DNA from: Anaerolineae bacterium
Lineage (GTDB): Bacteria > Chloroflexota > Anaerolineae > Caldilineales > Caldilineaceae
Direction of reading: 5' to 3'
Length of the DNA stretch: 64,000 nt
Assembly: GCA_030432295.1 (NCBI GenBank)
Contig: JAUIHI010000012.1
Coordinates: 62,001 to 126,000 of the forward strand
The first letter of the stretch is position 1. Every line of letters starts with the position of its first letter. Under the pieces are notes generated by a model, which did no database searches, had not been told where the DNA came from, and saw nothing but the letters and a program-made list of their open reading frames with translations. Shown here piece by piece: positions 63,417 to 64,000 of the stretch. Position numbers and translations under genes: made by a program.

Positions 63417-64000
63417 TCACTTTTCCGGGATCACTCTTTCTCTTAGGTCTCTTAGATTCTCATCAGCGATACGCGCACGCTCGCGACTGACGTATATTCT
63501 CTCAAGTAAATACTGCACGAGCTCTATTAATTTCTCAGCATCTGAGTTTTGTATGCGTTGTTGTAAATTGCTGTGTTCACCGTGGGTGCCTTCATTGCCA
63601 AGTAGCCGTACTCCGTCGAAGATACCCATAATGCTTGGGCTTATTTTCTCTTGCTCCATCAATATATCTAGCCGATCTGCAAGAATGATGAATCGCATTT
63701 CCCCCTTACGATTAGGCCTCTCTTTGGGGATTTTGAAGTCCGCACATATTTCTTCGAGTACTGCTCGGCACAGTATAAAACTAGCGCGTGGAGAGTTGGC
63801 CAAGACTGCTTCTGCCTGATTCATTACGTCATCAATCGACCACGGAATTGCAGTATTATAACGTCTTTTTGGTGCGAATAATTCGCTCCGGGTATATTTA
63901 TGACTAGGAGGGTAGTCCTTGCTTGCTGTTTCGTCAGTGAAAAAGATTCCGGAAGCTCTGTATAACACAACACTAATCTTTTCACAGGTCAGGCATTTGA
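63417..64000 (-). CDS. DUF4145-domain protein, 3' part
   Basis: The frame is open to the right edge, so the 5' end is missing. The visible part begins KCLTCEKISVVLYRASGIFF, probably half of a zinc ribbon, and continues with VMNQAEAVLANSPRASFILC, RAVLEEICADFKIPKER and FDGVRLLGNEGTHGE, the DUF4145 helical pattern. DUF4145 occurs alone and attached to restriction or defence enzymes. The region is less GC-rich than the preceding genes. Confidence 0.75.
   Translation of the reverse strand, partial: KCLTCEKISVVLYRASGIFFTDETASKDYPPSHKYTRSELFAPKRRYNTAIPWSIDDVMNQAEAVLANSPRASFILCRAVLEEICADFKIPKERPNRKGEMRFIILADRLDILMEQEKISPSIMGIFDGVRLLGNEGTHGEHSNLQQRIQNSDAEKLIELVQYLLERIYVSRERARIADENLRDLRERVIPEK

Overview
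The window looks like chromosomal DNA of a Chloroflexota bacterium, most likely of the Caldilinea/Anaerolineae kind. This is inferred from a SARP/NB-ARC/WD40 regulator, secreted proteins with Thr-Pro stalks ending in a short 'xYLPxx' tail, a Tat-exported lipoprotein solute-binding protein, HisZ plus short-form HisG, and many hairpin repeats between genes. Most of the window is GC-rich. One block (about 49.8-57.9 kb) is clearly AT-richer and holds two large secreted metalloproteases. No rRNA, tRNA or CRISPR array was seen.

Layout. 0-0.5 kb: 5' part of an enolase-superfamily sugar-acid dehydratase with its promoter and a LacI-type palindrome. 1.0-4.9 kb: a SARP/NB-ARC/WD40 regulator broken by a frameshift at a C6 run. 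5.4-8.3 kb: an FtsX-type ABC permease. 8.4-15.1 kb: a complete peptide-type ABC importer operon with a strong promoter, a long leader, an intercistronic hairpin, a terminator, and the 3' stump of a second solute-binding protein. 15.2-17.2 kb: a lipoprotein gene broken by an in-frame TAG, then PNPOx-like, VOC and GNAT genes. 17.2-20.1 kb: an M16 protease. 20.3-20.9 kb: a Phd/PIN toxin-antitoxin pair. 21-26.9 kb: small housekeeping and hypothetical genes. 27.2-29.2 kb: a YjhG/YagF-type D-xylonate dehydratase. 29.4-34.1 kb: OsmC, a class I amidotransferase, FmdB-like, acylphosphatase, hisZ-hisG, rfbC. 34.4-35.6 kb: an RNA-ligase-like nucleotidyltransferase. 35.8-38.8 kb: creatininase-like, two RidA proteins, membrane dipeptidase. 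39-42.4 kb: a deiodinase-like protein with an in-frame TGA (probable selenoprotein), a BNR propeller and a divergent GroEL paralogue. 42.6-49.8 kb: threonine synthase, an enolase-superfamily enzyme, a cupin, PEP-hydrolase-like and UPF0261 proteins, YdeI-like, M20 peptidase. 50.5-58.3 kb: the two metalloproteases. 58.5-64 kb: Nnr, a saccharopine-dehydrogenase-like protein, a cyclase, DUF4037, and a partial DUF4145 gene.

Together the genes suggest a heterotroph that takes up peptides or oligosaccharides, degrades sugar acids (xylonate/galactonate-type dehydratases, PEP-hydrolase/UPF0261 pair) and processes peptides (M16, M20, dipeptidase, secreted zincins).

The most notable signal is the gene at 39019-39717 (minus strand). 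An in-frame TGA sits exactly at the selenocysteine position of the iodothyronine-deiodinase motif (FGSFT-U-PYC) and is followed at a suitable distance by a small G-first hairpin loop that could act as a bacterial SECIS. Other signs of rearrangement are the solute-binding-protein stump, a duplicated 3' end of the PEP-hydrolase gene, an internally deleted DUF1232 gene, and perfect palindromes of up to 52 bp between genes.
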